7,565 nucleotides of DNA from Methanoregulaceae archaeon UBA288 (lineage in GTDB: Archaea > Halobacteriota > Methanomicrobia > Methanomicrobiales > Methanospirillaceae), in assembly GCA_002495225.1 (NCBI GenBank), contig DAEF01000136.1, positions 1-7,565 on the forward strand. Reading direction: 5' to 3'. Each line of letters opens with the position of its first letter. Within the stretch, counting starts at the first letter, position 1. Under the pieces are notes generated by a model that was not told the DNA's origin, did no database searches, and was given only the letters and a program-made list of their open reading frames with translations. Shown in pieces: positions 6,266 through 7,565 of this stretch. The position numbers were made by a program, and so were the translations under genes.

Positions 6266-6982
6266 CTACAGCGCGTCGACCGCGGGGAGGACTTCGACCC
6301 GGTCCGATCCGATCTCGAACGGCCGGATCTCGCGGGAGTGGGGCGAGCGGCGCATCTTGACGACCTCGAGGGCGAGGTGGACGCGCGTCCGGTCGTCCGG
6401 CCGGACGTACCGGAGCAGGATCACCGTGTCCACCAGGTACTCGATCAGGTTGTGCCGGCTCGAGAGCGGGTTGTCGCGGGCCGTCTCGGAGGTCATCATC
6501 ATCGTGCAGTGCTGGTCGCGGAGGAGCTCGATGAACCGGTACATCTCGTACCGCCGGGACGCCTCCGACTCGAAGAGGTCCTCGAAGAGCGAGATGGGGT
6601 CGAAGACCAGGCGCGTGGCCCCGAACTTCTTGATCAGGGGGGGCAGGTCGTTCCGGATGGTGTTGATCGAGAGGTTGAAGTTGGTCGGGTCGAGCTTGAG
6701 CACGAAGAACGACGTGTGCAGGTACTTCCCGATCTCCCAGCCCTTCATGGCCATGTACCGGACGACCGACTCCTCGGACTCCTCGGGCGAGATGTAGATC
6801 GCGGTCTCACCCCTGACCAGGCCCTCCCAGACGAACTGGAGCGCGAACGTGGTCTTGCCCGTGCCGTAGGCACCGACAATCACCCCGATGGACCCCTCGA
6901 CGAGCCCGCCCGAGAGCATCTCGTCGAGTCCGGCCACGCCCGTGCTGATCCTCGGTATATCGTTGTCGGGTGTGAGTGTCAT
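6266..6982 (-). CDS. KaiC/Rad55-like single-domain RecA-fold ATPase
   Basis: A 238-residue P-loop ATPase of the KaiC/Rad55 group, the size of a single KaiC domain. It opens with the typical STGVAGLDEMLSGGL (13-27), then Walker A GAYGTGKTT (37-45), the catalytic acidic pair in ISPEESEE (Glu67/Glu68), and Walker B LVFDP with Asp128. A later VVKMRRSPHSREIRPFEI block near the C-terminus resembles the KaiC segment after Walker B that contacts a neighbouring subunit's nucleotide. Archaeal single-domain members are poorly characterised; roles proposed for the group include signal-transduction scaffolds and motility-linked ATPases, and no clock function should be assumed. The ATG lies 1 bp after the stop of the preceding same-strand ATPase gene (TGA-T-ATG) with no visible ribosome-binding site, so translation is probably coupled. 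All catalytic residues are present, so ATP hydrolysis is expected. The stop is TAG. Confidence 0.88.
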   Translation of the reverse strand: MTLTPDNDIPRISTGVAGLDEMLSGGLVEGSIGVIVGAYGTGKTTFALQFVWEGLVRGETAIYISPEESEESVVRYMAMKGWEIGKYLHTSFFVLKLDPTNFNLSINTIRNDLPPLIKKFGATRLVFDPISLFEDLFESEASRRYEMYRFIELLRDQHCTMMMTSETARDNPLSSRHNLIEYLVDTVILLRYVRPDDRTRVHLALEVVKMRRSPHSREIRPFEIGSDRVEVLPAVDAL

Positions 6983-6983
6983 A

Positions 6984-7565
6984 TCAGATGATGAGCCGGA
7001 TATTGTTGACTTCGAAACCGAGGGCAGGCGAGATCTTGATAGAGAACTTCACCAGGTCGTTCTCCTCGAGGTGGGTCATGACCCCCCGGAACTTCTCGAA
7101 GAACATCACCCGCTGCCGCCGCGCGGCAACCGACTCCTCCCACCGGAACAGGATCACCGAGTCCGCAATGTCCGCGATCTCCTGGACGCGGGCCCGGTCG
7201 ATGATCCCCTGGGTCAGCAGGAGATAGATCGTCGAGTTCCACCGTTTCGTGATCCGCTGAAGCCCTCGGAGGTACGCGGCGAGTTCCTTCCAGTCGGCAG
7301 GGTCCGAGTACGAGACGGCGAGCTCGGTCAGGGAGTCGAGGACGATCAGGGACCGGGGCGGTGCCGTCTCGAGCACGGACGAGAGCTGCGCGAGCGTCGA
7401 TGCGTGCTCAGAGCGCCGCTTCAACCGCGTGATCAGGTCGTCGGACGTGTACCACTCGTTCGGCACGGACGAGGTCTCGAAGTACTGCTCGGAGAGATCG
7501 CTGAACCGGACGTACCCGGATTCGAGCTCTGAGGCCAGGCTCGTGTCGAACGAGAGCCCGACCTC
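6984..7565 (-). CDS. KaiC/Rad55-like ATPase, C-terminal part (5' end outside window)
   Basis: The frame is open to the window edge and gives 193 residues plus stop; the Walker A region lies outside. What is visible fits the KaiC/Rad55 fold: an initial strand VGLSF, Walker B SLIVLDSLTEL with Asp77 of the fragment, the strand IYLLLTQG, then a domain end with KFRGVMTHLEENDLVKFSI and GFEVNNIRLII. The GTG at 7466 that could be read as a start is internal, because conserved sequence continues upstream of it. In the strand where active KaiC-type domains have a Glu pair (SFEE), this protein reads SFDTS (fragment residues 5-9), so it may be a weakened or non-hydrolysing partner. It stands directly before the intact ATPase gene and most likely forms an operon and a complex with it. 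Confidence 0.75.
   Translation of the reverse strand, partial: EVGLSFDTSLASELESGYVRFSDLSEQYFETSSVPNEWYTSDDLITRLKRRSEHASTLAQLSSVLETAPPRSLIVLDSLTELAVSYSDPADWKELAAYLRGLQRITKRWNSTIYLLLTQGIIDRARVQEIADIADSVILFRWEESVAARRQRVMFFEKFRGVMTHLEENDLVKFSIKISPALGFEVNNIRLII

Noticed and set aside
6984..7466. GTG at 7466 as the true start of the upstream KaiC-like gene (160 residues)
   Set aside because: The same frame stays open to the window edge with plausible KaiC-like sequence (VGLSF), and a 160-residue form would lack the first half of the ATPase fold.
6338..7532. Plus-strand open frames opposite the two KaiC-like ATPases
   Set aside because: The minus-strand frames carry Walker A/B and KaiC-type motifs; the plus-strand translations are charged low-complexity shadows.
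1..7565. Defence island, CRISPR array, insertion sequence, integrase site, tRNA or rRNA
   Set aside because: No spaced direct repeats, transposase motifs, terminal inverted repeats or structured RNA genes were found; nearly all sequence is covered by identified genes of uniform composition.

Overview
The window is GC-rich DNA with archaeal features and most likely comes from a methanogen of the Methanomicrobiales. The evidence is a membrane-anchored archaeal LonB protease, archaeal-type AT-rich promoter boxes, at least one gene that looks leaderless, BofA-like small membrane proteins, and KaiC/Rad55-type ATPases. The order-level placement is inferred from gene content and base composition and was not tested by phylogeny.

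Layout. Positions 1-521 (minus strand) hold the first 173 codons of a ribose-phosphate pyrophosphokinase (PRPP synthetase) gene whose 3' end lies outside the window. An 84-bp AT-richer divergent promoter region (522-605) separates it from a tight plus-strand gene group: lonB (606-2522), tldD (2524-3840), tldE/pmbA (3821-5110) and a first BofA-like small membrane protein (5115-5366). Junctions in this group are 1 bp, a 20-bp overlap and 4 bp, so it reads as one operon. A second BofA-like paralog (5417-5665) follows with its own TATA box and no leader, and ends in a terminator-like hairpin. A TspO/MBR-family membrane protein (5736-6233) comes next. Convergent to it on the minus strand are two adjacent KaiC/Rad55-like ATPase genes (7565-6984, 5' end outside the window, then 6982-6266), separated by 1 bp.

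How the genes fit together. lonB, tldD and tldE form a protein-turnover cassette: a membrane-tethered ATP-dependent Ser/Lys protease, then the two subunits of the TldD/TldE metallopeptidase, a family known to digest unfolded peptides. The BofA-like proteins are the most thought-provoking neighbours. The founding member of that family, in Bacillus, inhibits an intramembrane protease, and here two copies sit directly downstream of a membrane protease in an archaeon that should have no sporulation sigma factor. Their role is unknown; a membrane-protease modulator is a testable inference. The KaiC-like pair probably acts as two interacting RecA-fold ATPases, one with an intact catalytic Glu pair and one that appears to have replaced it.

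I see no RNA genes, CRISPR arrays, insertion sequences or integration sites. Apart from the two BofA paralogs, the window reads as mostly ordinary chromosomal housekeeping DNA.
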